From NCBI RefSeq assembly GCF_030161635.1, contig NZ_BSUO01000001.1:310001-374000 (forward strand): DNA of 64,000 nt. The letters are read 5' to 3'. Position numbers and translations under genes: made by a program. The notes under the pieces were generated by a model, which did no database searches, was not told where the DNA came from, and was given only the letters and a program-made list of their open reading frames with translations. Source of the stretch: Mobilicoccus caccae (GTDB lineage Bacteria; Actinomycetota; Actinomycetes; Actinomycetales; Dermatophilaceae). Of this stretch, positions 8,529 through 19,641 are shown piece by piece (positions within the stretch are counted from its first letter, which is position 1; each line of letters starts with the position of its first letter).

Positions 8529-10782
8529 ATGACGACCCGGATCGGGGTCCTCACCAGCGGCGGAGACGCCCAGGGGATGAACGCGGCCGTGCGGGCCGTG
8601 GTCCGCACGGGCATCCACCTCGGAGCCGAGGTGTACGCCATCCGCGAGGGCTGGCAGGGGGCGGTCGACGGCGGTGACGGCATCAGCCGGCTCGACTGGG
8701 ACGACGTGGGCAGCGTCCTGCACCGCGGCGGGACCGTCATCGGCACGGCCAGATGTCGGGAGTTCCGCGAACGGGCGGGGCAGCTCGCGGCGGCGCGTCA
8801 TCTGCTCGAGCACGGCATCGACCGGCTCATCGTCATCGGCGGCGACGGCAGCCTCACCGGCACCGACGAGTTCCGCCGCAACTGGCCCGACCTGGTGGCC
8901 GAACTCGCGCGCGAGGGTCAGATCACCCAGGAGGTGGCGGACGCCCACACCTCGCTGATGATCGCCGGGCTCGTCGGCTCCATCGACAACGACCTCGTCG
9001 GTACCGACATGACCATCGGCGCCGACTCGGCCCTGCACCGCATCGTCGACGCCATCGACACCATCGCCAGCACCGCGGCGAGCCATCAGCGCAGCTTCGT
9101 CGTCGAGGTCATGGGACGGCACTGCGGATACCTGCCCCTCATGGCGGCGATCGCCGGCGGATGCGACTACGTGTTCGTCCCCGAGGACCCTCCGGCCGAC
9201 GGCTGGGAGGACGACATGTGCGAGCTGCTGCGCTCGGGCCGGGCCGCCGGGCGGCGCGACAGCATCGTGCTCGTCGCCGAGGGCGCTCACGACCGGCACG
9301 GCACCCCCATCACCGCCACCCAGGTCAAAGACCTCCTGGCCGAGCGCCTCGGTGAGGACACGCGGGTGACGATCCTCGGTCACGTGCAGCGCGGTGGCTC
9401 CCCGAGCGCGTACGACCGGTGGATGAGCACCCTGCTCGGGTACGCGGCCGTGCAGGAGGTGCTCGAGGCGACGCCCGACAGCGTGCCCCACATCCTCGGG
9501 GTGCGGCACAACCGCATCGCGCAGATCCCGCTGGTCGAGGCCGTGCAGCAGACCCGTGAGGTCGCCCGTCACGTCGAACGGCAGGACTACGAGGCCGCCG
9601 TCACCGCCCGGGGCGCGAGCTTCGGCGAGATGCTCGCGGTGTTCGAGCGCATGTCACGCCCCCGCAGACCGTCGAACCCATCGAGAAGGCGCCGCGGGTC
9701 GCGATCGTCCACGCCGGTGGTCTCGCGCCGGGCATGAACACCGCCGCCAGGGCCGCCGAGCGACTCGGGCTGACGCGCGGGATGAACATCATCGGCGTCG
9801 ACGGCGGATTCCCCGGTCTGATCGAGGGCCACGTCCGCGAACTCACCTGGGGCGACGTCGAAGGCTGGACGGGGAGGGCGGCGCCGAGCTCGGAACGCGC
9901 CGGCGCATCCCCACCGTCGACGAGCTCTACGCCCTCGGCCGGTCGATCGAGAAACTGGAGATCGACGCGCTGCTCGTCATCGGTGGCTACAACGCCTACC
10001 AGGCCGTGCACCTGCTCGACTCCGAACGCGGGCGGTATCCCGCGTTCGACATCCCGATGATGTTGGTGCCGGCGAGCATCGACAACAACCTGCCCAGCTC
10101 CGAGCTGTCCATCGGCTGCGACACCGCCCTCAACAGCGCCGTCACGGCCCTGGACGCCATCAAGATGTCGGCCAGCGCCAGCAAGCGCTGCTTCGTCGTG
10201 GAGACCATGGGACGCCGGTGCGGCTACCTCGCGCTCATGTCCGGGCTGGCCTCCGGCGCAGAACGCGTGTACCTGCACGAGGAGGGCATCACCCTGGCGG
10301 GGTTGCAGCAGGACGTGGAGGAGATGATCCGCGCGTTCCGAGGCGGCAAGCGGCTGTTCCTCACGATCCGCAACGAGCGCGCCAACGACCTCTACACCAC
10401 CGACTTCCTGGCCCGCCTCTTCGAGGAGGAGGGCCAGTCGCTGTTCGACGTGCGGCAGGCCGTCCTCGGACACGTACAGCAGGGCGGCGCCCCGACGCCG
10501 TTCGACCGCATCCTCGCCACGCGGCTGGTCAAACACGCCGTCGACGGACTTGCCGGTCAACTCGCCGCTGAGGACACCGCCGCCCGATCCGTCGGACTCG
10601 TCGACGGGGTCGTCACGTTCGCGCCCGTCTCACGCATGCCGGAGCAGATCGACGCCGAGAACCGTCGCCCCCGCGAGCAGTGGTGGCTCGACCTCCGACC
10701 CGCCCTCGCGGCCGTCGCCGAACGCAGCCCCCGCAGCGAGGAACCACCGATCCCCGTCCTGCGCGCGGAGGGCCCCGCCTGA
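8529..10782 (+). CDS. Eukaryotic-type tandem 6-phosphofructokinase (two frameshifts)
   Basis: A single gene of about 750 residues from ATG 8529 (preceded by GAGGGGAGA), once one base is added at C run 9659-9663 and one at G run 9871-9874. The N-terminal half is a complete ATP-type PFK with GGDGS (104-108), SIDND (151-155) and MGRHCGY (195-201). The C-terminal half restarts at VAIVHAGGLAPGMN but has GGYNAYQ in place of GGDG and ASIDNNLPSSE in place of the SIDND region, so it is probably regulatory, as in animal and fungal PFK. No start codon with a ribosome-binding site lies in the linker, supporting a true fusion. It converts fructose-6-phosphate to fructose-1,6-bisphosphate in glycolysis. 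Confidence 0.88.
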
Positions 10783-10872
10783 CCGTCGTCGCGCGGCCGC
10801 TGCCGGGGTCGGGGCGAAGGTGAGGTGCATGCGAGCGGCACGAATCGGTGCTCCATCTCCCATACTGGGTCG

Positions 10873-11811
10873 ATGAAATGCAGGGAACACCGGGTCGTGG
10901 TCGACGACGGCGACGTGGCTGTCGTCGAACACGTGAAGGACGCAGGCAGTGCGCGTGCTGCGATCCCCGTGCTGCTGGTCCACTCCACAGGGATGTGCGC
11001 GGCGAACTGGGATCTGCTCGCCGCCGAGCTCGGCGACTCCGTCGTGGCGTACGCCGTCGACCTTCCTGGTCACGGCCGGTCGAGCGCCGAGATGCGTACC
11101 GCCGAGGACGGGTGGCGCCACCTGCCCACCGTCGTGCGGGAGCTGGGATTGGACCGCCCACTGCTCGTCACCCATGAGAACTCCGCCTTCGTGAGCACGG
11201 TCGCGGCTCTCGAGTCGCCTGACTCCTTTCGGGGCCTGGTCTCCTTCGGCGGTGCCGTCCTCGACAGCACCGAGGCGGCCGTGGAGGCGATCGCGTTCGT
11301 CAACTCCGCCGGTTTCGCGGAGGTGATGACGGAGAGGTTCCGGTTCGGGGAGACCGGCTCGACCCCCGCCCAGGCCTCCGCGCTCGTCCACCAACTGAAC
11401 GAACGGGCCCAGGCCGATTGGGTCTCGGTCGAGTTCGGCGACAGGCTCCTCCCCGAGATCACGAGGTCCCTGACCTTCGCCCCTGACGGATCGTGGCTGC
11501 ACAGGCCCACGATCGAGACCATTCAGGCGATGTACACCCTGGCCGAGGACCACCCTTACCTGCCCGGCCCCCACTTCTACGACTCCCTGCGCATCCCGGT
11601 GTGGACCGTCGTGCTCTCCGGCGGCTTCGAACAGCCGTCTGCCGAGGCGGTGGCCCTGGTGGACGACCACCCCCTGATGCGTCTCGTGCGGATGAACGCG
11701 GGTCCCTGGCCGCAGTACGAGACCCCCGAGGTGCTGGCACGGTTGATCGAGACGCTGGCGCTCGACCCCGAAGCGGACACCCCGGCGTCGGTGCAGGCCA
11801 TCACCCGCTGA
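10873..11811 (+). CDS. Alpha/beta-hydrolase-fold protein with altered catalytic residues
   Basis: 312 residues from ATG 10873. The fold is recognisable from VLLVHSTGMCAANWDLL (oxyanion loop), VAYAVDLPGHGRSS and the C-terminal WPQYETPEVLARLIETL. At the nucleophile elbow the sequence is VTHENSAF where relatives have GHSxGG, so Ser is replaced by Glu. At the catalytic His position it reads NAGPWPQYE where relatives read AGHWPQYE, so His is replaced by Pro. This suggests a non-hydrolytic binding protein or a repurposed site. It stands alone between the PFK gene and a convergent enoyl-CoA hydratase. Fold confident, function unknown. Confidence 0.75.
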   Translation: MKCREHRVVVDDGDVAVVEHVKDAGSARAAIPVLLVHSTGMCAANWDLLAAELGDSVVAYAVDLPGHGRSSAEMRTAEDGWRHLPTVVRELGLDRPLLVTHENSAFVSTVAALESPDSFRGLVSFGGAVLDSTEAAVEAIAFVNSAGFAEVMTERFRFGETGSTPAQASALVHQLNERAQADWVSVEFGDRLLPEITRSLTFAPDGSWLHRPTIETIQAMYTLAEDHPYLPGPHFYDSLRIPVWTVVLSGGFEQPSAEAVALVDDHPLMRLVRMNAGPWPQYETPEVLARLIETLALDPEADTPASVQAITR

Positions 11812-11913
11812 CGCGGCCGGATCGAGACCGTTGGGGCAGCTCGCCCCTGTCGTCTCGCATCAGCAGGGGAGCCGGTCTGCGGTCGAGTCTGGCCCCAGCG
11901 GTGCGGCCCCCGC

Positions 11914-12795
11914 TCAGTCGCCGGTGTAGGTGCCGGTGCGCTTCTCGCGCATAGCGGCCAGCGCCTCGGCGTGGTCGGCGGTGTGGTGTCCGAGGGGCTG
12001 CATCGCGGCCGAGAGCTCCAGCAGGCTCGACAGGCTGGAATGGGCGGACTCGCGCAGCAACCGCTTGGTCATCCGGGTGGCCCGCGGCGGATTGGCCGCG
12101 ATTCGCGCCGCCAGTTCGTGTGCCGCGGTGAGGAGGTCGTCTGGCTCGACGACCCGCGACACCAGCCCCCACTCGAGGGCCGTGGCCGCATCGATCGCAT
12201 CGCCGGTCAACGCCATCTCGGCCGCCCGTGCCGCGCCGACGACCCGCGGCAGGAACCAGGCCCCGCCGTCGCCGGGGATGATGCCGAGCTTGACGAAGCT
12301 CTCGGCGAAGAACGCCGTCGCCGACGCGATCCGCAGGTCGCACATGAGCGCCAGGTCGCAGCCGGCACCGACCGCGGGTCCGTTGACCGCCGCGACGACG
12401 GGGACCTCGCACTCGTAGAGAGCCCGGGGGATGCGCTGGATGCCCCGGCGGTACCCCTCGCGCATCCGGGCCGGGGAGCCGCCGAACATGCCGCTCTTCT
12501 CGGCCATCGCCCGCACGTTGCCACCGGCCGAGAACGCCGACCCTGCACCGGTGAGCACCACCGCACGGACCTCGTCGTCGACGTTCACCCGGCCCACGGC
12601 CTCGACGATCGCATCGATCATGTCGTCGTCGGAGATGGCGTTGCGGATGTCGGGCCGGTTCAGCGTCCATGTCTCGACGTGCCCGTCGCGCTCGATGAGG
12701 ACCGCCGGCGACGCGTCGGTGCCACCGCCGTCGATGGACTCGCCCACCCCGGCCGTGTTCTCGGCCTCGTTCCCGTTCTCGCTCTGCGCACTCAT
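11914..12795 (-). CDS. Enoyl-CoA hydratase/isomerase family protein
   Basis: 293 residues from ATG 12795, four bases after the sppA stop, so the two genes are probably coupled. A low-complexity N-terminus of about 30 residues precedes a crotonase fold: TWTLNRPDIRNAI, SAGGNVRAM (oxyanion hole and CoA loop), NGPAVGAGCDLALMCD, and FVKLGIIPGDGGAWFLPR. The first catalytic Glu position in GIIPGDGG is Asp, and the second is Gly, as in several crotonases that are not simple hydratases. The substrate is unknown; a beta-oxidation or acyl-CoA isomerase role is a family inference. Confidence 0.85.
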   Translation of the reverse strand: MSAQSENGNEAENTAGVGESIDGGGTDASPAVLIERDGHVETWTLNRPDIRNAISDDDMIDAIVEAVGRVNVDDEVRAVVLTGAGSAFSAGGNVRAMAEKSGMFGGSPARMREGYRRGIQRIPRALYECEVPVVAAVNGPAVGAGCDLALMCDLRIASATAFFAESFVKLGIIPGDGGAWFLPRVVGAARAAEMALTGDAIDAATALEWGLVSRVVEPDDLLTAAHELAARIAANPPRATRMTKRLLRESAHSSLSSLLELSAAMQPLGHHTADHAEALAAMREKRTGTYTGD

Positions 12796-12799
12796 CTGC

Positions 12800-14517
12800 T
12801 CACCGCCACCGGATCGGGGCCATGGTGAGCACGCCCGTCGACCCGAGTCCGAGCGAGGCCATCGCACGATCCACGAGCGCATGGCCTTCACCGAACAGCG
12901 AGGCGACGGGGGAGTTGCTGTTCTCGGCGGGCATGAACCGGTCGAGCGGGCCCAGCTTGGGACTGATCCGGGTGTCGGCCTCGTCGGGGTCGATGTCGGC
13001 GAGGGCGCAAGCGCGGAGCACGGCGTCGGACAGTCCGCCGACCCGGTCGACGAGACCGATGTCGGCCGCCTGAGCACCACTCCACACACGGCCGCGGGCG
13101 AGGGGTTCGAGCTGGTCGATCGACATGCCGCGGTCGTCGGCGGCCTTGCGGGTGAAGTCGGCGTACACGTCGTCGAGGAAGCGGGAGAGCAAGTCCCACT
13201 CCTGCTCGGTGAAGCCGCGCTGGGAGCTGAGCATGCCGGCGAAGGGGCCGGTGCTCACCAACGCGCGGTGGATGCCGAGCCGGTCGAGTCCGCCCTGGGT
13301 GACCTGCTTGCCCGCGAGCACACCGATCGAACCCGTGAGCGTGGTGGCGTTGCTGACGATCTCGGTGCAGGGCATGGAGATGAAGTATCCGCCGGATCCG
13401 GCGACCGACCCCATCGAGGCCACGACCGGCTTCTTCTCCTTGAGCCGCAGGATCTCCCGGTGGATGGCGTCGGAGGCCACGGCCGACCCGCCAGGGGAGT
13501 CGACCCGCAGCACGACCGTCTCGACCTTGTCGTCCTCGGCGACACCCCGCAGAGCGGCCGAGAGTGAGTCCGAACCGATGGAACGCCCGGCCAGCGGCGA
13601 CGGCCCGCCCGACCGCCCGAGGTGGATCGGCCCGGCCGCCTGCACGATCGCCACCACGGGCCGGCCCCGGCCGGTCATCGAGCTCATGCCGAACCCGGAG
13701 TCGTACCGTTCGACGAAACGCAGCTCGGTGTCCTCATCGGCTCCGGCACGCTCGCGCAGCGAGGCGTAGGCCTCGTCGCGGTAGCCGACCCGGTCGATGA
13801 GATGCAGCTCACGCGCCCGCTCGGGGAGAGGACACCCTCGTCGACGACGGGTCGGACGTCGTCGGCCTCCATGCCTCGACCTCGGGCGATGCCGGCGAGG
13901 AACGTCTCGACGGCGGAGCCGGTGAGCGACTGCAGCACCTCGCGGTAGGGGCCGGAGATCTCACGCTCGGTGAACATCTCGCTGGCCGACTTGTACTCGT
14001 GACGCCGGTCGAACTGCGGCTCCACGCTCATCTTGTCGAGCGCCTCGCGCAGGAAGACGGCCTCGGCCGCCGCGCCGGTGAACTGCAGGTACCCGGTGGG
14101 CTGCAGCCAGATCTCGTCGGCGGCGGTCGCCACCAGGTACCCGGCGACCCCGTTGGTCAGCTCGCCGTACGTCTCGGCCCAGGCGATGACCGGCTTGTCG
14201 GCGTCGGCGAAGGCCTCGACGGCGGCGCGCACCTCCTCGGCGTGGGCCGGGGAGAGGGCGGGCGCGCAGGCGTGGACGGCGAGCCCGCGGATCTTGGGGT
14301 CGGTCGCCGCGTCGTGCAGGGCCTCGACGATGGCGTGCAGCGTCGGGGTGTGCCGCTCGCGGATCGCCTCGATCGGGGAGGCCGGCGCCGTCTCACCGAC
14401 GCCCCTCGCGAGGTCGAGTTCGAGCAGGCAGTCGCCGGAGATCCCGGGCACGGGCAGCTTGCGCAGCGCCGTGGTGTCGAAGGGGAGGCGGTCGAGGAGG
14501 TCCTTGAATGCGCTCAC
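12800..14517 (-). CDS. sppA: Signal peptide peptidase SppA, 67K type (frameshift)
   Basis: About 572 residues from GTG 14517 (GTG 14526 is an alternative), after adding one C on the coding strand at run 13823-13826; the corrected junction reads GVLSPERARELHLIDRVGYR. Two S49 domains are present, as in E. coli protease IV. The N-terminal domain supplies the general-base Lys region (RRHEYKSASEMF), and the C-terminal domain supplies VLRVDSPGGSAVASD and SMGSVAGSGGYFIS with the nucleophile Ser. No clear N-terminal membrane anchor is visible. It degrades residual signal peptides and membrane fragments in the E. coli model. It is followed by the enoyl-CoA hydratase gene. Confidence 0.88.
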
Positions 14518-14590
14518 GGTGCTCACGCTACAGAGCCCCACCGACAACCCGCTGGACGGACGGAATCGGCCCCGCGCCCCGGGCGCGACA

Positions 14591-14621
14591 ACGCCCCGCC
14601 GGCAGGGGTCCGGCGGGGCGT
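14591..14621 (-). terminator. Terminator of acs
   Basis: A 12-bp perfect stem (14591-14602 with 14610-14621) with a 7-nt loop lies 66 bp downstream of the acs stop on the minus strand and upstream of sppA. Confidence 0.75.
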
Positions 14622-14686
14622 GGCCACTGTACGAGTCGGAGGCGGGATCACGGACGTGACCGCGCGGGACTCGCCGCGAAGGGCGA

Positions 14687-16611
<1,925 letters not shown>

Positions 16612-16923
16612 GAGGTCCTCCTACGGGTCGGTGTGCGTTGTCTGCCCTGTTTGTAACGTCACTCAACCCGGCGACGGTATCGACCTCAAGGGGGCGTCCG
16701 CCCCTCGACCGCCCGGCGGGCCGCTCGTGCGACGAACGGCGGAGCACAAGGGTTCTCACCAAGATCGTTCAGGTGGGCGGCGTGACGCGTCGTCGGGTTC
16801 TGTCGGCCTACTCTCGTCAACAGCGGGCTGATGACGAGTAGGCCGAGGCGCTCATGCAAGGGTTGTCAGTGCCCACCAGTAGCGTCTGTCATAGTGAATT
16901 TGCCATCTATCTGGAGGTGCGCG
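16612..16923. other. Intergenic region with imperfect hairpin
   Basis: No gene is supported here. The left part carries the acs ribosome-binding site and presumably its promoter. An imperfect hairpin at 16803-16846 (10 bp plus 5 bp with a two-base bulge) sits between the divergent acs and the small gene at 16924. The right end contains the ribosome-binding site CTGGAGG of the next gene. Base composition is noticeably lower in GC near 16880-16920 than in the surrounding sequence. Confidence 0.5.
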
Positions 16924-17109
16924 ATGGGATCTGCAACGACCGAGTCCATGACGTCGGAACAGCTGGAAGAGGAGCTTCGCAGGCTCGAAGCGGAACTCGG
17001 CATGCCTGTCGACCTCGCCGAGGACATAGCCGCCGCGGACGCACTCGACGCTGATCGGTACCAGATCCTTCGACGGATCCGAGACCTCAGGTGGCTCCAG
17101 ACACCGTGA
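16924..17109 (+). CDS. Small helical hypothetical protein
   Basis: 61 residues from ATG 16924, preceded by GGAGG at 8 nt. The sequence (TSEQLEEELRRLEAELGMPV and ADRYQILRRIRDLRWL) is almost entirely helical with heptad-like charge, suggesting a coiled-coil dimerisation module. I do not recognise a family. Its last 19 bases overlap the start of the following 246-residue gene, so the two are translationally coupled. Size and arrangement recall an antitoxin upstream of an effector, but no known toxin fold is identified, so this is a hypothesis only. Confidence 0.6.
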   Translation: MGSATTESMTSEQLEEELRRLEAELGMPVDLAEDIAAADALDADRYQILRRIRDLRWLQTP

Positions 17110-17831
17110 CCTCGCTCGCAGCGGAATCCGACGCCTTCGCCCGTCGGATCTCAGATGCTGTTTCGGCCTTCGTCGGTCGTACAGTCCCGTTCAAGTCGAC
17201 GAGCAGTGGCTCACGTTTCGTCGTCACCGACGACACCAACGGCATTGTGATCCCGGTCGGCGAAGTTGGGACCCTGGCCCTGGAGGTGAACTACCGGTGC
17301 GAACTCGACGGCGCCGGTCGCTATCTCAAGGTGCTGAGTTCCAAGGTCGCGGTCTATGCGGGCAGCCGTCCGAAAGGTGACCCACTCTTCCGATACGAGT
17401 ACGTTCACGACCAGGGAAAGGGGTTGCCGGCCGGGCACGTGCACGTGCACGCTCACCGAGATCAGTTCACCCGTGTGATGACGCTGGCCGCCGTTTCGGG
17501 TGTGTCCCGTCGTCAAGCCGCTCCGGACGCGGAACTCGAGGCGGCGCGGCTGTCACGGATTCACTTCCCCACCGGTGGCCACCGTTTCCGACCCACGCTC
17601 GAGGATGTGCTCCAGATGATCGAGGAGGAATTCGGGGTGAGACCGGGGACGACGACATGGCCTCAGGTGCTTCGAACCAACCGCATCCAATGGCGGCGGC
17701 ACCAGACGGGTTCTGCCGTCCGTGACTGTCCGAGTGAGGCCGTGCGGGTGCTCGAAGAGCTCGGCTACGTTGTGAACCCACCCGCGACGGGGCCGGTCCA
17801 AGACAGGGAGGACCGGCTCGCCGCCTTCTGA
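17091..17831 (+). CDS. Hypothetical protein with His-rich motif
   Basis: 246 residues from GTG 17091, overlapping the upstream gene by 19 nt. The N-terminal half looks like a beta-rich domain (FVVTDDTNGIVIPVGEVG, YLKVLSSKVAVYAG). A striking GHVHVHAHRDQF segment near residues 114-126 could bind metal. The C-terminal half is helical with MIEEEFGVRPG and RVLEELGYVV. No signal peptide or membrane segment is seen. The codon use is less GC-biased than in neighbours, consistent with horizontal acquisition. I do not recognise the family. Confidence 0.65.
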   Translation: MAPDTVTSLAAESDAFARRISDAVSAFVGRTVPFKSTSSGSRFVVTDDTNGIVIPVGEVGTLALEVNYRCELDGAGRYLKVLSSKVAVYAGSRPKGDPLFRYEYVHDQGKGLPAGHVHVHAHRDQFTRVMTLAAVSGVSRRQAAPDAELEAARLSRIHFPTGGHRFRPTLEDVLQMIEEEFGVRPGTTTWPQVLRTNRIQWRRHQTGSAVRDCPSEAVRVLEELGYVVNPPATGPVQDREDRLAAF

Positions 17832-17871
17832 TTCGGCCGAGCATCCTCGGATGGCCAGGCTCGCAGTCTCC

Positions 17872-17939
17872 TGGATGCCGGAGTGCGACGGCCTCGATAT
17901 CTGCTTGGATGCCGGAGTGCGACGGCCTCGACATCTGCT
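17872..17939. repeat. 34-bp tandem direct repeat
   Basis: Two adjacent 34-bp copies (17872-17905 and 17906-17939) differ at one base (GATATC versus GACATC). They begin TGGATGCCGGAGTGCGACGG. They abut the 3' end of the subtilase gene on the minus strand and follow the unknown gene pair. Confidence 0.85.
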
Positions 17940-19384
17940 CAGCGCACCGCGGCCGAGGCGTCGACGAGGCCGTGGCCGTAGTTGCTGTTGAGCCCCTTCT
18001 TGGTGCGGCATCCGTTATCGCCCCGGGGGCAGGGCAGCGGACGTGCCTGTTTCTGCAACATCGCCGAGAGCCGGGACGGCGACGCCTGGGGGTGCCGGGT
18101 GGCCAGCAGGGCGAGGACGCCGGCGACGTGCGGCGCGGCCATCGAGGTGCCGGACTCGACGGCGTACCGCCCGCCGGGAACGGTGGACAGCACCTCGTCG
18201 CCGGGGGCGGTCACGTCGACGACGCCGAGGCCGTCGTTGGAGTAGGGCGCCAGGCGCTTCGACCGGTCGAGGGCCGAGACCGTGACGACTCCGGGGATCT
18301 CGGTCGGCAGGTCGTGGCAGCCGCTGTTGATGCGGCGCATCCGCGTGGAGGCGTCGGTGGGGCTCTCGCTGTCGACGCTCTTGCGCGTGAGGTCGATGCC
18401 GGAGTTACCCGCAGCGGCGACGTTGACCACGCCCTTGCGCGCCGACCACGCGAACGCCCGGCGCAGCGACTCCTTGACCGCCGCCTGGCCCGGCTGGTCG
18501 TCGCACCAGAAGACGAAGGGGTCGACGAAGTAGCTGTGGTTGGCCACCTTCACCCCGGCGCGGGCCGCGGACATGGCGCCGCAGATCGCGTACTCGGGAT
18601 AGATCATGCCGTCCTCGTCGAGGACCTTGATCGAGGCGAGCCGCACACCAGGCGCGACGCCGGTGACGCCGGCCCCGTTGCGCGCGGCGGCGACGATGCC
18701 CGCGACGTGCGTGCCGTGCGGGTTGGTGGTGGCGCGCCAGGCCGACTGTGCCCGCTCGGGCCGTCCACCGTTCGCGCACCCCATCGACGCCTTGGGGTCG
18801 ATCGCGCCCTTGAGTTCGGGGTGATTGACGTCGATGCCGGAGTCGACGACCGCCACCGTGACCGCGCGAGAGCCCCGGGTGACCCGGTGCGCCCGGTCGG
18901 CGCCGACCATCGACGTGTTCCACTGCGTGCGCTCGCGGGCGACGCGGACACCGTTCGCGGGGGCCGTGCGCCTTGGCGGGGGCGTGCGCTTGACCGGCAC
19001 GCTGCGGGTGGCCCCGGCGGAGGCGACGCGGGCGGCGCCCTTGACCTTGGCGAGGAATCGGGTGTCGCGCGACTGCACCACGAGCACCCCGATCTCGGGC
19101 CACGCCGCGACGACGCGGCCGCCGGCCTTGCCGACCGCCTTGTGACCGGCCAGACGATCGGCGCGGGAGGGGGTGCGGAGGTTGACGACGTAGCTGGCGG
19201 TGGTGCCGGCGCGAGGGGTCTGGGCCATCGCGGTGGACCGGGGTTCGGTGCTGCCACCAGACCAGGAGGCCGCATCCACCCGCGTCGGGCCGGCCTCGGC
19301 GGGAGGCGCGGGGGCGAGGGCGAGGCTGGGGACGAGCAAGGACGCACAGACGACCGTCAGTGCGGCTCCTCGGCGGCGGGACAC
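17939..19384 (-). CDS. Secreted S8 family serine peptidase (subtilase) 1
   Basis: 481 residues from GTG 19384 (GAGGAG at -12); longer upstream starts lack a ribosome-binding site. An N-terminal signal peptide (RRRG, then a hydrophobic stretch ending near residue 31) is followed by an inhibitor-like prodomain (about 60-130) and the catalytic domain with Asp181 (VVDSGID), His226 (HGTHVAG) and Ser414 (SGTSMAAPH). The oxyanion Asn lies in AAAGNSG. Cysteines at 203, 269, 294 and 356 fit disulfides of an exported enzyme. It has a close paralogue transcribed divergently from 19642. Confidence 0.92.
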   Translation of the reverse strand: MSRRRGAALTVVCASLLVPSLALAPAPPAEAGPTRVDAASWSGGSTEPRSTAMAQTPRAGTTASYVVNLRTPSRADRLAGHKAVGKAGGRVVAAWPEIGVLVVQSRDTRFLAKVKGAARVASAGATRSVPVKRTPPPRRTAPANGVRVARERTQWNTSMVGADRAHRVTRGSRAVTVAVVDSGIDVNHPELKGAIDPKASMGCANGGRPERAQSAWRATTNPHGTHVAGIVAAARNGAGVTGVAPGVRLASIKVLDEDGMIYPEYAICGAMSAARAGVKVANHSYFVDPFVFWCDDQPGQAAVKESLRRAFAWSARKGVVNVAAAGNSGIDLTRKSVDSESPTDASTRMRRINSGCHDLPTEIPGVVTVSALDRSKRLAPYSNDGLGVVDVTAPGDEVLSTVPGGRYAVESGTSMAAPHVAGVLALLATRHPQASPSRLSAMLQKQARPLPCPRGDNGCRTKKGLNSNYGHGLVDASAAVR

Positions 19385-19641
19385 GGGAACTCCTCGGTGT
19401 CGAGTCGGCCACGTCGGTTTTTCGCGACCGATTCCCAGGGTAGGGGGTGGCACCGACACCCCTGGTGTCTCGTCCGCGGCGCCGGGTGCCCGCACCGCTT
19501 CAACAGCGCAGCTCGCGGGTTGAACATCTGCTGCCCACAACCTGGGGAAACCCCGAGCCTGAATCCTTGAGCGGGGGCCTCGGGGAGTGTCTACTGAGGC
19601 GATCGGACGACGGTGTCCGACCCCGAATACCAGGAGTCCCC

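Noticed and set aside
8529-10782. Programmed frameshifting as explanation of the broken PFK gene
   Set aside because: The same kind of G/C-run contraction breaks thirteen other unrelated genes, so a common sequencing cause is far more likely.
17909-19570. 553-codon plus-strand frame opposite the first subtilase
   Set aside because: No recognisable protein features; the minus strand encodes a complete catalytic triad with signal peptide.
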